Source of the DNA: Anaerolineae bacterium
GTDB lineage: Bacteria; Chloroflexota; Anaerolineae; Anaerolineales; E44-bin32
Direction of reading: 5' to 3'
Length of the DNA: 64,000 nucleotides
Assembly (NCBI GenBank): GCA_011174825.1
Contig: DUEZ01000069.1
Location: 1-64,000, forward strand
The position numbers were made by a program, and so were the translations under genes. Numbering within the stretch: the first letter of the stretch is position 1; every line of letters starts with the position of its first letter. This document shows positions 54,025 to 62,678 of the stretch, one piece after another. The notes under the pieces are model-generated. The model saw nothing but the letters and a program-made list of their open reading frames with translations. It did no database searches and had not been told where the DNA came from.

Positions 54025-55959
54025 TCACTTACTGTTCTTGTTTTCGCGAAGCGACCATCCCAAACCTAAAGCAAGCATAATGGGAAAAAGAGCTCGGAAA
54101 ATATAGTAACGAATATCAAGTTCACGGTAACAAAAATACATCTGGAGGGTGGTCGCGAATCCGATAACCGCTGCTACCCATAAGAATCGCGTAAGTAATC
54201 CTCGATACGACAGATGCGTACCCAACTGAGGGATCATAAATGAGAACATGGCTCCAAGCACCACGCCGTAAAGGAGGTAAACCGGGATATAAACCACCGG
54301 CGGTGTAGGTAGGTCGTAAAGTCTTAATGATGTGAACAGAATAAGATATCCCGAAAAGACAAATCCCGCGAGTATCCCTAAGTAAATCCGCCTCCTTCCC
54401 CTGCGCTGATCATCCCATATGATGTCCGCTAATCCCACTGCCAGGCTTGACGCGGCCCCTTGTACGCCTCCTATGACCAGCAATGTAAACGCTCCCAAGA
54501 GTATCCAGGGGGCAATTGGGACGACCTCCACACTGGTACGGAACGCCTCTGGTGAAGTGATTGAAATGAAGAAGGGTGCCGTCGTCCCTATTAGGGCCGA
54601 ACATATGGCCGCCCCACGTAAGCCAAGTATCACCTGCCTTCGAATGGAATCCCGATGAAACTGCCAGCGGCGTTTAACATAACCAAGGAAAACAGGAAGC
54701 TTAGGGTAGGGACCAATATCCTCAGGAAGCCCAATCTCGTCAGCTACCGCTGCAAGTGCTGCCAACGCCGTATCCTCTCCGGGTTTATTTAGGCCATCCA
54801 AGAGGATTTCCACGACTTTCCTCTGCCGTCCCTTACGAGCGACAGCCACCGCAGCCTCGGATCGAATCGCGGGGGAATCATCACCCTCGACGATTTGTAG
54901 CAAAGCCTCCTCCGCCTCCCGACTCTTCAAGTCAGCCAATTCCTCCACGATCCTCATTCTCGTGCTGGGTTTTGGATATCCTTCAAGCACAGCATTTAAT
55001 GCAGCAACTGCCACTTGCGGCGAACTGGTCCTCTTAATCCAGGGTTTTACATCCACCTCGTGATGTAATGCGCTTCGAATAAGCAATGAAGCATCCTCGG
55101 GCTCGTAGGGCTCATCGGTTCTCGCTGCATGGACCATCGCTAGACTAGCCAACTCGAGGGTCTCGACACCCCTTTCTCGCCACTGTTTGAGGAGCATCTG
55201 AATCGCGGTCGCCGAGGAGATCTCCCGCTCTACGTAAGTTTGTCTAACCGTTTTAGGATCTCCCCCCTTGGCAAGCCATTCATACATCGACCGCGTTTGC
55301 TCTGAAGGCTCAACACCTAGCTCCTCTTGTAAGGCATCGCAACAGCGTATATACACTGCAGCTAGACCTGAGGAATCTCCGAGAGCACCATACGCGGCCA
55401 TCAAGGCACGGAAAGCAGGTTCCGGCACGTGTCCCAGCGCGATCCACCGCTCGCCCCATTCAAGGACTTCCAGCCAAGATCCTTTCTCCATTAACAGATC
55501 CAGTAATCGCTGGATCACATGTTCGAACGCGGATCGTAACCGCTCTCTTTCGAGGACGACCCAGCTCTCATAGAAACCCGGCAGAAGATCACCGCCATAC
55601 ACGGAGACCGCTTTGATTAATGCATCCAATGTCTCCGTTTTTATCCTCTCACCTTCTAGACAATAGACATCAAACTCGCAATCCTCGAGGACTTTGAAAG
55701 CAATCGTAACTTTGTCGGCAACAAAATACTCTTCTCCGATCGCCTTTCGCAGTCGCCATAACGCATGGCGTAGATTGCTACGGGCGTTGGTCTCTTCCGA
55801 CTCTGGCCAAAGCAATCCTGCTAGTTTTTCTCTACGATGTTTCGTTTCTGGGTTTAGAGCGAGGTAAGCCAGGAGCGACTGTGCTGGACGTGAGGGAATC
55901 TCGACGGGCTGTCCATTCAAACGGACATCGAATTCCCCGAGTAAGCGGATTTCTAACAT
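54025..55959 (-). CDS. Membrane-anchored BTAD/SARP-type regulator with HEAT-like repeats
   Basis: About 644 residues from ATG 55959 (a TTG at 55995 is also in frame). Residues 1-95 are the winged-helix part (LEIRLLGEFDVRLNGQPVEI, then SNLRHALWRLRKAIG), and about 96-240 the bacterial transcriptional activation domain (ALIKAVSVYGGDLLPGFYES, EPAFRALMAAYGALGDSS). Then come HEAT-like helices (AEEALLQIVEGDDSPAIRSE) and six C-terminal membrane segments from about residue 455. SARP/BTAD proteins often switch on secondary metabolite genes. A membrane tail on such a factor is uncommon and suggests signal-dependent control. Confidence 0.78.
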   Translation of the reverse strand: MLEIRLLGEFDVRLNGQPVEIPSRPAQSLLAYLALNPETKHRREKLAGLLWPESEETNARSNLRHALWRLRKAIGEEYFVADKVTIAFKVLEDCEFDVYCLEGERIKTETLDALIKAVSVYGGDLLPGFYESWVVLERERLRSAFEHVIQRLLDLLMEKGSWLEVLEWGERWIALGHVPEPAFRALMAAYGALGDSSGLAAVYIRCCDALQEELGVEPSEQTRSMYEWLAKGGDPKTVRQTYVEREISSATAIQMLLKQWRERGVETLELASLAMVHAARTDEPYEPEDASLLIRSALHHEVDVKPWIKRTSSPQVAVAALNAVLEGYPKPSTRMRIVEELADLKSREAEEALLQIVEGDDSPAIRSEAAVAVARKGRQRKVVEILLDGLNKPGEDTALAALAAVADEIGLPEDIGPYPKLPVFLGYVKRRWQFHRDSIRRQVILGLRGAAICSALIGTTAPFFISITSPEAFRTSVEVVPIAPWILLGAFTLLVIGGVQGAASSLAVGLADIIWDDQRRGRRRIYLGILAGFVFSGYLILFTSLRLYDLPTPPVVYIPVYLLYGVVLGAMFSFMIPQLGTHLSYRGLLTRFLWVAAVIGFATTLQMYFCYRELDIRYYIFRALFPIMLALGLGWSLRENKNSK

Positions 55960-56330
55960 CCTCTTGTCAACCGTTGATCTTTGCGTGGAGCTCAATGAGA
56001 AGTACCACGCTTACGCAAACGATAAACGAAACAGGTATTCATGAGTATAGCATCAGAAGGACCCAACGTCATGATGAATCACATAGCTCCATCACAATCC
56101 CACATTCATCAAACTCCCCCACAAGGTATTTAACCGCACTGAATCGTGTTTTAACCACATTTTGGCTCGATTTTTCCCCCGATTCCGCTACTTTCCCTCA
56201 GAAAACACGCTGAATAAACGATCGCTCCCACACTGGCGGAACGCTGCATTGCTAAGCTTTAGACAAGAAAACGGGCTAACGAGCGCACAACCAGTACAAA
56301 GAACCAAAACAGAGGCCAGGGGAGGATCAG
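55960..56330. other. Divergent promoter region
   Basis: 370 bases between the BTAD regulator (-) and the small protein gene at 56331 (+). No known operator, terminator or gene is recognised; GC content looks lower than in the flanking genes. Autoregulation by the BTAD protein could take place here. Confidence 0.4.
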
Positions 56331-56657
56331 ATGAACATCAGCATTAGCACCACACAGTGGGGGGACGCTAGGCAGGTAGCCAGCCGAGATTCATCGAACC
56401 GCCGATCCGGAGTGATCAGCCGCAACCTCATCATGGCACTCTCAACCGTAACGTTGGCAGGTTTGATGGTTATCCAAGCCATTGGGCCAGCGGCTATCGA
56501 TACTCGCCCGATCGATGATGGATCAGTGGAGCACTCAGCCGAGCTCTTAAGCGGTGAGGATTTTTTGGCCCTCGAGGAGCTGAGCGTCGATGAACTCCTG
56601 CAATTCGAACTGGGCAATACGGCCATCAGTTCAGGATCAAGCGCCTTGCCCAAATAA
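56331..56657 (+). CDS. Small single-pass membrane protein with acidic C-terminus
   Basis: A 108-residue protein with a strong site (CCAGGGGAGGATCAG) before the ATG. One membrane segment is near residues 33-52 (LIMALSTVTLAGLMVIQAIG) and the C-terminal half is acidic and Leu-rich (AELLSGEDFLALEELSVDEL). No family is recognised. It is divergently placed from the BTAD regulator and may be controlled by it. The acidic LxxEELxxDEL part resembles leader-like helices, as in the peptide at 53736, but the similarity is not strong enough to call them homologous. Confidence 0.6.
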   Translation: MNISISTTQWGDARQVASRDSSNRRSGVISRNLIMALSTVTLAGLMVIQAIGPAAIDTRPIDDGSVEHSAELLSGEDFLALEELSVDELLQFELGNTAISSGSSALPK

Positions 56658-56678
56658 ATCAGGCCGCCTTACGAGTAT

Positions 56679-56745
56679 CGGCTCCCTGCGGGTCCCCCAG
56701 GCATAAGGGGGATACAGCCCGAGGGTGATGACCAGCAGGGAGCCG
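56679..56745 (+). ncRNA. Possible structured RNA element between two small genes
   Basis: An 11-bp outer stem CGGCTCCCTGC (56679-56689) / GCAGGGAGCCG (56735-56745) encloses a TCCCCC (56693-56698) / GGGGGA (56707-56712) hairpin and further G/C-rich bases. It fills most of the 116-base spacer. It lacks a U-tract, so a leader/regulatory RNA or mRNA stabiliser is as likely as a terminator. No known riboswitch consensus was recognised. Confidence 0.4.
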
Positions 56746-56773
56746 GTCTCATAAACCCGGGTTATAAACACCC

Positions 56774-57007
56774 ATGAGCCATTACGAGCGATTGATTTCA
56801 GAACACCTAAAGCGATGGGAGATTTCGATGATTAACGATCTGCGTCTTGCGAAGGTTCGACAAGAACTTCTACTAAAAGCCGCACAAATGAATCGAGATA
56901 CCTCTGCTCAGGGGAAAAGCGAACTTCACTCCCTCTCGAAGTTCGCTCTTGCACTGGGCAGCGTTTTCGTTGTCGTATACGGGGTCATTCTCCTCGCCCT
57001 GGGATAA
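56774..57007 (+). CDS. Small tail-anchored membrane protein, 77 residues
   Basis: The N-terminal 50 residues are hydrophilic and helical (LKRWEISMINDLRLAKVRQE), and one membrane segment is at the C-terminus (ALALGSVFVVVYGVILLALG). The ribosome site is poor, so the start is uncertain. It follows the structured element and the other small protein, and a strong hairpin terminates the unit at 57043. No family is recognised. Confidence 0.5.
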   Translation: MSHYERLISEHLKRWEISMINDLRLAKVRQELLLKAAQMNRDTSAQGKSELHSLSKFALALGSVFVVVYGVILLALG

Positions 57008-57042
57008 GTTGGCAACCTCCAACACAACAATGACCCGAAGAT

Positions 57043-57073
57043 GGCAGCGCCCGGTTTTTAACCGGGCGCTGCC
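57043..57073. terminator. Strong 14-bp hairpin, probable terminator
   Basis: GGCAGCGCCCGGTT (57043-57056), loop TTT, AACCGGGCGCTGCC (57060-57073). It lies 36 bases after the stop of the small gene. No U-tract follows on the plus strand (AGTCTTGC), so termination may be inefficient, or the hairpin protects the mRNA 3' end. Confidence 0.65.
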
Positions 57074-57356
57074 AGTCTTGCATTTCAACTAAGCCAACAT
57101 CGTCATGAAGTGGATCCGATAATTCCCAATCCTGTTCCCTCTCCACTACCGAAGATCTACGCCTTGCGAAAGGTGGAGGGATACGTCTCCAAGAAATTAT
57201 GGAAACTATCCAATCTCCACCTCAAGGGGTGTAGGGTATTGTTGAAAGGGTGGTTTATCCACGCGATGGAACCAGGACTATGCACTCAGTGAGCCGGGGA
57301 TTCTTCACCAAGAGTCAGGATCGAAGTGTGAGATCGCTCGGGTCAAGAAACATCAC

Positions 57357-58502
57357 TCAAGGATTGTCCCAGAAACTTGCCGCAGGAATACGCTCGTCGT
57401 ATCCAAGCAGACCGTCCATCCAAACGAAGGAACGGTTGAATATGGTCGTCTTCTTGATTACAGCTCGAACAAGTTCGTGAAGCAATCCCGGTGGTTTGTT
57501 GAAGGGACAAACACGGACACAGTCAGTACAATCCATCCGATTCTTAGCCCAGAATGCGAAGCACCTTTCCGCATTTACATACCACTTCCTCACGCCGGAT
57601 TGATTACTGATATTCGGCCCCTCTGTTGTCATGTCGTCTTGTGAAATAGCATGTGAGGGACAATTGATCGCACACACCTTACAATCTCTACAGAACTCTA
57701 CCACTCCGAACGGACGATAAGAGTCACATAGCAACGGTGCATCGGTAAAAACTTTACAGAGGCGAACCCTCGGGCCATATTTCTCAGTAACCAGCAATCC
57801 CATTCGGCTATACTCTCCTAATCCTGCCGCCATGGCCAGAGGAATGCTCAGAGCGGTATCATTCCCAGATGGAATAGCCTGGTATCCCAAACCGCGAAGA
57901 AAGGCCGCAACCGCGTTAGCCACAAAGGCCATCTTGGAGTATCCAATGCCTGTGGCTGCGCCTGCTACGCCGGTCGGGGAGGAACGAATAGCGTGATAGT
58001 CCATCTCGATGGCCATAACAAGGGCTTTATCACAAACTTCGGGGATCTCAATCGGATAATGTTCATGGGTCTGTGTGTTGAATTCGTGAGAGTAAATCCA
58101 GTTTGGATGAACTTTAGCAACACCTACAAGGTCAGCCCCGAAGAAACGTGCCACCTTTTTAATGCTTTGGGTCATCTCCTCAGGAGACTCACGAACCACA
58201 TCCCCGACCTCTAAATAAGGATGCCACTTGGCTGACATCTCATCCCAAGAATACAATCCGGCGTTGCTTCGAGAGACGCCAAAACCGAAACCCCACTCGA
58301 GATTCCATGACGCATTGCGAAAGGTGTAATCCAGCTTCCGGTAACCGATTTCTTCCCGGTACTTGATGTCCTCGTAGAAGCGCACCTTTAATACTTCCAT
58401 TTTTTCGTCCCAACGACTTCGCTTGAACATCTCGTTTTTCTGGTCGAATCGAAAAGTAGGAATAGGAAATCCGTAGTCCGTGGCTTGAATGGGTTCACTC
58501 AC
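57357..58502 (-). CDS. Reductive dehalogenase family corrinoid/Fe-S protein, cytoplasmic type
   Basis: A 381-residue protein with GTG start at 58502 (GGGAG six bases upstream). It has the RdhA/QueG-type corrinoid-binding core (FGADLVGVAKVHPNWIYSHE, VCDKALVMAIEMDYHAI, GLGYQAIPSGNDTALSIPLA) and two [4Fe-4S] sets: C271, C274, C277, C281 in FCRDCKVCAINCP, and C314, C325, C328, C332. There is no Tat signal (RRxFxK), no rdhB gene and the length is below that of respiratory RdhA proteins (450-550). This suggests a soluble, non-respiratory homologue such as those in marine sediment Chloroflexota. The halogenated substrate, if any, is unknown. Confidence 0.82.
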   Translation of the reverse strand: MSEPIQATDYGFPIPTFRFDQKNEMFKRSRWDEKMEVLKVRFYEDIKYREEIGYRKLDYTFRNASWNLEWGFGFGVSRSNAGLYSWDEMSAKWHPYLEVGDVVRESPEEMTQSIKKVARFFGADLVGVAKVHPNWIYSHEFNTQTHEHYPIEIPEVCDKALVMAIEMDYHAIRSSPTGVAGAATGIGYSKMAFVANAVAAFLRGLGYQAIPSGNDTALSIPLAMAAGLGEYSRMGLLVTEKYGPRVRLCKVFTDAPLLCDSYRPFGVVEFCRDCKVCAINCPSHAISQDDMTTEGPNISNQSGVRKWYVNAERCFAFWAKNRMDCTDCVRVCPFNKPPGLLHELVRAVIKKTTIFNRSFVWMDGLLGYDERIPAASFWDNP

Positions 58503-58574
58503 TGTGCACTCCCTGTGCTTGAAATCGATGAATCGTATTCATGGTAAAGATATTGATCATTTCCGAAATTGACT

Positions 58575-58925
58575 TCAACAAGTTAAATGTAACGCAGCTA
58601 CCACATGCTCTTCTTCGCGTAATTGGTTGTACCGAGTGCACGCCTCGCCGGTAGGAAGTGCGATCAGTTCAATTCCAACCTCTTCGATCTCTGCCCGCGT
58701 GGCTTCTGGTACATGCATACGACTGTAGGATCCCAGACCGACGATGAGAACGCTGGGATTACAGCCTAAAGCCTGTTGGAGGTCCTCATAGTTTAGGGTG
58801 TGGCCCTCAACACGCCACCAATTGGGTAAAACACGATCAGGTAAGATAATCACATCCTGATGATAAACGTGGCCATTGATCTCAATCCTACCGAAGCGAT
58901 AGGCATCGATCCTCGGCTTGGCCAT
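58575..58925 (-). CDS. Mth938-like (DUF498) domain protein
   Basis: A 116-residue protein of the Mth938/NDUFAF3 fold: IDAYRFGRIEINGHVYHQDV, then VLIVGLGSYSRMHVPEATRA and LIALPTGEACTRYNQL. The eukaryotic relative helps assemble complex I; bacterial members have no proven role. It shares a stop/start base with acyP just upstream (58925), so the two are coupled. Confidence 0.88.
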   Translation of the reverse strand: MAKPRIDAYRFGRIEINGHVYHQDVIILPDRVLPNWWRVEGHTLNYEDLQQALGCNPSVLIVGLGSYSRMHVPEATRAEIEEVGIELIALPTGEACTRYNQLREEEHVVAALHLTC

Positions 58926-59224
58926 TATTCCCAGGCTCCTCTCGCGGTGATGCGAATATCGAAATCAGAAAAGTTACCTGATGGCGCTTCCCATGCAACC
59001 TCCACATCGATAACCTGAGCCGCAGGAGGCCCCACATGACACCACTCCACCATTTTTCGAATTGACTCCTCCTCACCCTCAAACACCGCTTCCACTCTTC
59101 CATCCCAAAGATTACGGACCCAGCCTGTGATGTTCAAACGCAGTGCTTCTGCCCGTGTGTAATACCTGAAGTTCACTCCTTGGACGCGACCAGTGATCCA
59201 AAGATGTGCCCGCGTTGCCGCCAT
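58925..59224 (-). CDS. acyP: Acylphosphatase
   Basis: A 99-residue enzyme with the two catalytic residues in place: Arg in ITGRVQGVNFRYYTRAEA and Asn in GWVRNLWDGRVEAVFEGEEE. It hydrolyses carboxyl-phosphate bonds. The length and beta-alpha-beta repeat are ordinary. Confidence 0.93.
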   Translation of the reverse strand: MAATRAHLWITGRVQGVNFRYYTRAEALRLNITGWVRNLWDGRVEAVFEGEEESIRKMVEWCHVGPPAAQVIDVEVAWEAPSGNFSDFDIRITARGAWE

Positions 59225-59688
59225 CCTCTGTCTCCTATTGGATCAAGCTGCTTCCTAAAATATACATCAAGGTTACGTATCTCACGAGCGGGAATCATCT
59301 CCAAAGTTCCATCATTGATCCGTTCATGACAGAAACCCAGCACGTTTAACTTGACGGAGAATATGAAGGGAAACAATTGATTTCTGCTCCTACTAATGAT
59401 GTAATGGTAGTTCGACATGCAAATCTTGTAGGAGTTCGCTCCTCCTCAGATGATACAGTTTTACTACAGAGTGAGAGCACCAGCCTGAGATTAATCAGAT
59501 GAAATTGACAGCGATACGTTCTCGCTTTATAGTCGTGTTGGGGTCAATCGCGGTGCCATAAACGTATGACAAAGAAACGCCGGTTCAAGGAGCCCATCAT
59601 CTCGTTGCGTCCATCATCCAGAACCAGGACCGGCGTTTTGCTTTGATAGATTTGTCGAGTGTCCATAGATCATCCGCAGGAGTCAATC
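59225..59688. other. Intergenic region with one long-range hairpin
   Basis: AAACGCCGGT (59575-59584) pairs with ACCGGCGTTT (59629-59638), followed by TGCTTTG. It may be a leader structure or terminator before the hydrolase gene at 59689. Otherwise no gene, repeat or known motif was recognised in this region. Confidence 0.45.
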
Positions 59689-60447
59689 ATGGAAATTGAT
59701 ACCCGTTCGATCTGGTTAGAGGGTGAAAGCGATAAAGCCGTACTTCTTATCCACGGATTGGCTGGAACCTCCTTTGAGGTTCGTGGCTTAGCTGAGCACC
59801 TGCACCAAGAGGGCTTGACTGTCTACGCACCAACACTCTCTTTTCACGAAAGCCGCGATTTGAAAGACCTCGAGAAATCTAACATCGAAGTTTGGAAAGA
59901 AGACGCCGAGAACGCTTATGCTAAACTCTCGAAGTTCCAAAAAATCTATGTAGGTGGGATCAGCAATGGTGGATCGCTGGCATGCTACTTAGCTATCACC
60001 CAGAAACCGGATGGGGTAATCACCATATGTCCACCCATCATCCCAGGATTCTCGATTTTCCGGTACATGAATCATGAGAAAGTTTTTCAATGGCTCAGCC
60101 GGAGGTTTAAATACCTGCCCCGATTCGATTATCAGATGGTAAGAGATTGGACATTAGCCAAAGATCTTCCAAGATTCAAAAAACTGCCCTCCCATATTAC
60201 CTACCATGGCATCGTACTCGCGCGTTATGTGCGGGAAAACCTTTCAAAAATCACCGCGCCTATCTTGGTCGTCCAGGCGAAATATGATAACCGGGTCGAT
60301 CCTCAAGGCGCGGAAAAGATCCTCGAGGCCGTAAGCTCAGAAGTCAAAGAGCTATATTATGCAGAAAATTCAGGCCATGTCGTAGTGTTAGATGTTGATC
60401 GTGAAGCCGTATTTAAAGTAACCGCGGACTTTATCCGAAAATTATGA
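59689..60447 (+). CDS. Alpha/beta hydrolase (carboxylesterase/monoacylglycerol lipase-like)
   Basis: A 252-residue protein from the ATG at 59689 (AGGAG upstream). AVLLIHGLAGTSFEVRGLAE is the oxyanion region, GISNGGS holds the nucleophile Ser92, and YDNRVDP and SGHVVV carry the Asp and His of the triad. This fits esterase/lipase-type enzymes of the YvaK group. ATGA overlap with the polysaccharide deacetylase suggests a joint role in ester and N-acetyl removal from a glycan or lipid. Confidence 0.85.
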   Translation: MEIDTRSIWLEGESDKAVLLIHGLAGTSFEVRGLAEHLHQEGLTVYAPTLSFHESRDLKDLEKSNIEVWKEDAENAYAKLSKFQKIYVGGISNGGSLACYLAITQKPDGVITICPPIIPGFSIFRYMNHEKVFQWLSRRFKYLPRFDYQMVRDWTLAKDLPRFKKLPSHITYHGIVLARYVRENLSKITAPILVVQAKYDNRVDPQGAEKILEAVSSEVKELYYAENSGHVVVLDVDREAVFKVTADFIRKL

Positions 60448-61295
60448 GTAACCAATCCTGCATAACTGTCGATGTCGATCGAATCCACCAGTTTAATTCG
60501 GAGAAGGTTCGAACCCTTACCGAAATAATAATGGATTTGTTTTCTGAATACGGCGTTCGGGGGACCTTCTTTATCTGTGGCGAATCGGTACTAGAACACC
60601 AGGATATCATCAAATGGATCGCTGAAGATCATGAGGTCGCCGCTCATGGATATTACCACCGCAATTTAAAACGACTTAAACCGCACGAGCTAAGACAAGA
60701 GATCCGAATGACTCAAGAAGCATTCGAAAGGATCGGCGTCGAGTGCCTAGGGTTCCGTTGCCCCCACTTGGTTGTTCCTCCATACTTAGGACAAATCTTG
60801 AGTGAAAATGGGTTCATTTACGATTCCAGCCAAGTCGATAGTCTCTTCGTCGCACAGAGACTTGTCTTTCCATTCACAAGGATGAAAGTCGATGGAATCC
60901 TCGAGATCCCCATACAGACTTTTACCGCGTTAAAGCTACCCCTATCTCTCTCCGCCTTACGTCTTCTAGGCACGACGAGATTCGTAAATTACCTGCCCGA
61001 TACGGTCAATCACTTTTACTTCCACCTCTGGGAATTTGAAAGGATGGGTTCACCCTCCGGAGAATTTTCTTGGAGAGGAAATACGGTCCATCAGATCAGG
61101 ATGAAGCAGAACCTCCTCAGAGGTTTTTGGGACTTTATGACTGGTCGACCAACATCGCCTGCTGACCTAACGGGCAGGAACACAGGTGAGGACGCCATCA
61201 AAATCGTCCATACTCTCCTAAGAGAATTAGCACAGACGGGGACCAGATACGTTACCTGTGCTGAGTGGGCAAAGGCTCAAATAAATCCACCATAG
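60444..61295 (+). CDS. Polysaccharide deacetylase (NodB-like)
   Basis: A 283-residue protein of the CE4 family. The first Asp pair is in CITVDVDRIH, the metal His pair in EVAAHGYYHRNLKRL and the GFRCPH motif contributes the catalytic Arg region. It has no signal peptide, so it is probably cytoplasmic, as in lipid-linked sugar deacetylases. The overlap with the esterase gene implies co-translation. The target, such as a lipid-linked aminosugar, is inferred. Confidence 0.85.
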   Translation: MSNQSCITVDVDRIHQFNSEKVRTLTEIIMDLFSEYGVRGTFFICGESVLEHQDIIKWIAEDHEVAAHGYYHRNLKRLKPHELRQEIRMTQEAFERIGVECLGFRCPHLVVPPYLGQILSENGFIYDSSQVDSLFVAQRLVFPFTRMKVDGILEIPIQTFTALKLPLSLSALRLLGTTRFVNYLPDTVNHFYFHLWEFERMGSPSGEFSWRGNTVHQIRMKQNLLRGFWDFMTGRPTSPADLTGRNTGEDAIKIVHTLLRELAQTGTRYVTCAEWAKAQINPP

Positions 61296-61418
61296 CCGTT
61301 CTGCCCCAATTCATGGTCGACCATAAATTTATCAAGTATTACGGTAAGAATTTGTTGAGATTCGCGGTGTATTCCTTGTAATTCTATTCCGGGAGGGGAA
61401 TTTACTTGTGAGTGGTGA

Positions 61419-62498
61419 CTACGCGTTGTCGGTATCCTGGAAATTATGAGGATTGCTTTCCATGGATGGATTACCTATGACTGCATCTGCTCGGATGGGT
61501 TGGCTGGGGGTGTAGCCAAACCACAGTAGAGCGAGACCCCCATACGCCAATCTGAGCCATAGGGTAATCCCGCGGTACGCGAGCGCGATGGCCACTGCGG
61601 TAGGCAGGGGAATGTCCAGGGCCACCAAAGTGATCACCATCGCACCCTCTACAATACCAACGCCAGAAGGTGTAAGAGAGGCGACGGAGAATAAATAACT
61701 AATGCCGAAAGTAGCTATGAGCACCCCAAGAGAAAGTGGATGATGAAAAGCTCGTGAGACCATATAAAGGATCATAATCATCAGTAATTTTCGACTCAAC
61801 GCTAAGGCAGCAGGTCCGAGAAGATATTTTGGCGAGCGTCGAATCAGCATCAATCCTTCAGAGATTTCACGCACAAAAGTTTTCGCTCGCTGAGGATCAA
61901 TGAGCTCACGTCGAAGAAAAGGGCGTAGGGATTTGTTCACCAGTGGTACCACTGTAGAAACCGTTCCCACCAACTTCATCTCAGACCAAATCCCTAGTAA
62001 TGCCATAGCAACCAGGACCACCGCCACCGCTGCTGCGAAGATCCCCGCGGTGATGAAGACAATATTCATCGCACCGAGCTGATCAAGAATGATCATCGCT
62101 GGCAATAAAACAACCATAAAGCCGAGGTAGTCAAATAATGTGTATAAAAAAACAGCGGTCCAGACCTTCCCGGCCGGTCTACCACGTCGGTAGCCATCTG
62201 TAACCAAAACCGCTACCGTTCCTACTCCATAGGTGGGGACGACTACGTTAACGAAGATCGCCGCCGAGGTCAGGATCACCAGCCGAACCAGACGTACCTT
62301 CACACCCATGACAGCGTAACAAGCCTGGAAAGCTGCGGCGATGTTTACCATCCAGAGGATCTGTATACCAACAGCGGCCCATAACCAACGCCCATCACCT
62401 TCCCCGAACACCTCGAGAACCTGTTTCAGTTCTTCGTAGTGCGTGGACACATAATAGATCGTAAGTAGTATAAGGAGGACGTAAATTATTTTACGCAT
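61419..62498 (-). CDS. Lysylphosphatidylglycerol synthase-TM/flippase-like membrane protein (UPF0104/AglD-type)
   Basis: A 359-residue protein with about eight membrane helices. VVPTYGVGTVAVLVTDGYRR and later LTPSGVGIVEGAMVITLVAL are the two conserved re-entrant-type motifs of the LPG_synthase_TM family. Without the C-terminal DUF2156 domain it is not an aminoacyltransferase but a putative lipid/glycolipid flippase. It follows the hydrolase/deacetylase genes in opposite orientation. Confidence 0.85.
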   Translation of the reverse strand: MRKIIYVLLILLTIYYVSTHYEELKQVLEVFGEGDGRWLWAAVGIQILWMVNIAAAFQACYAVMGVKVRLVRLVILTSAAIFVNVVVPTYGVGTVAVLVTDGYRRGRPAGKVWTAVFLYTLFDYLGFMVVLLPAMIILDQLGAMNIVFITAGIFAAAVAVVLVAMALLGIWSEMKLVGTVSTVVPLVNKSLRPFLRRELIDPQRAKTFVREISEGLMLIRRSPKYLLGPAALALSRKLLMIMILYMVSRAFHHPLSLGVLIATFGISYLFSVASLTPSGVGIVEGAMVITLVALDIPLPTAVAIALAYRGITLWLRLAYGGLALLWFGYTPSQPIRADAVIGNPSMESNPHNFQDTDNA

Positions 62499-62619
62499 GA
62501 GGTGAATATCGTATCACTTAGGGCGGAAAGTGTACATAGGATAGGTCTTTAACGAAAGCCGAGATCGTGCAGACTCCTTCTTGTTGTCTATGTAGGACTC
62601 ATTATTGAATACTGTTATT

Positions 62620-62656
62620 AATTTTTAAATAGATGTCGCAGGATATCACCTGCGAC
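62620..62656 (-). terminator. Probable terminator of the nuo operon
   Basis: On the minus strand GTCGCAGG/CCTGCGAC (62635-62642, 62649-62656) forms an 8-bp stem with a 6-base loop, 22 bases after the nuoN stop, followed by ATCTATTTAAAAATT, a weak U-rich tail. Confidence 0.6.
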
Positions 62657-62678
62657 TGGGTTCACATAATCAATTCTT

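Noticed and set aside
57110-57292. 60-residue plus-strand frame after the hairpin at 57043
   Set aside because: No ribosome site, odd composition and no known similarity; it lies in the spacer beyond the end of the RdhA-like gene.
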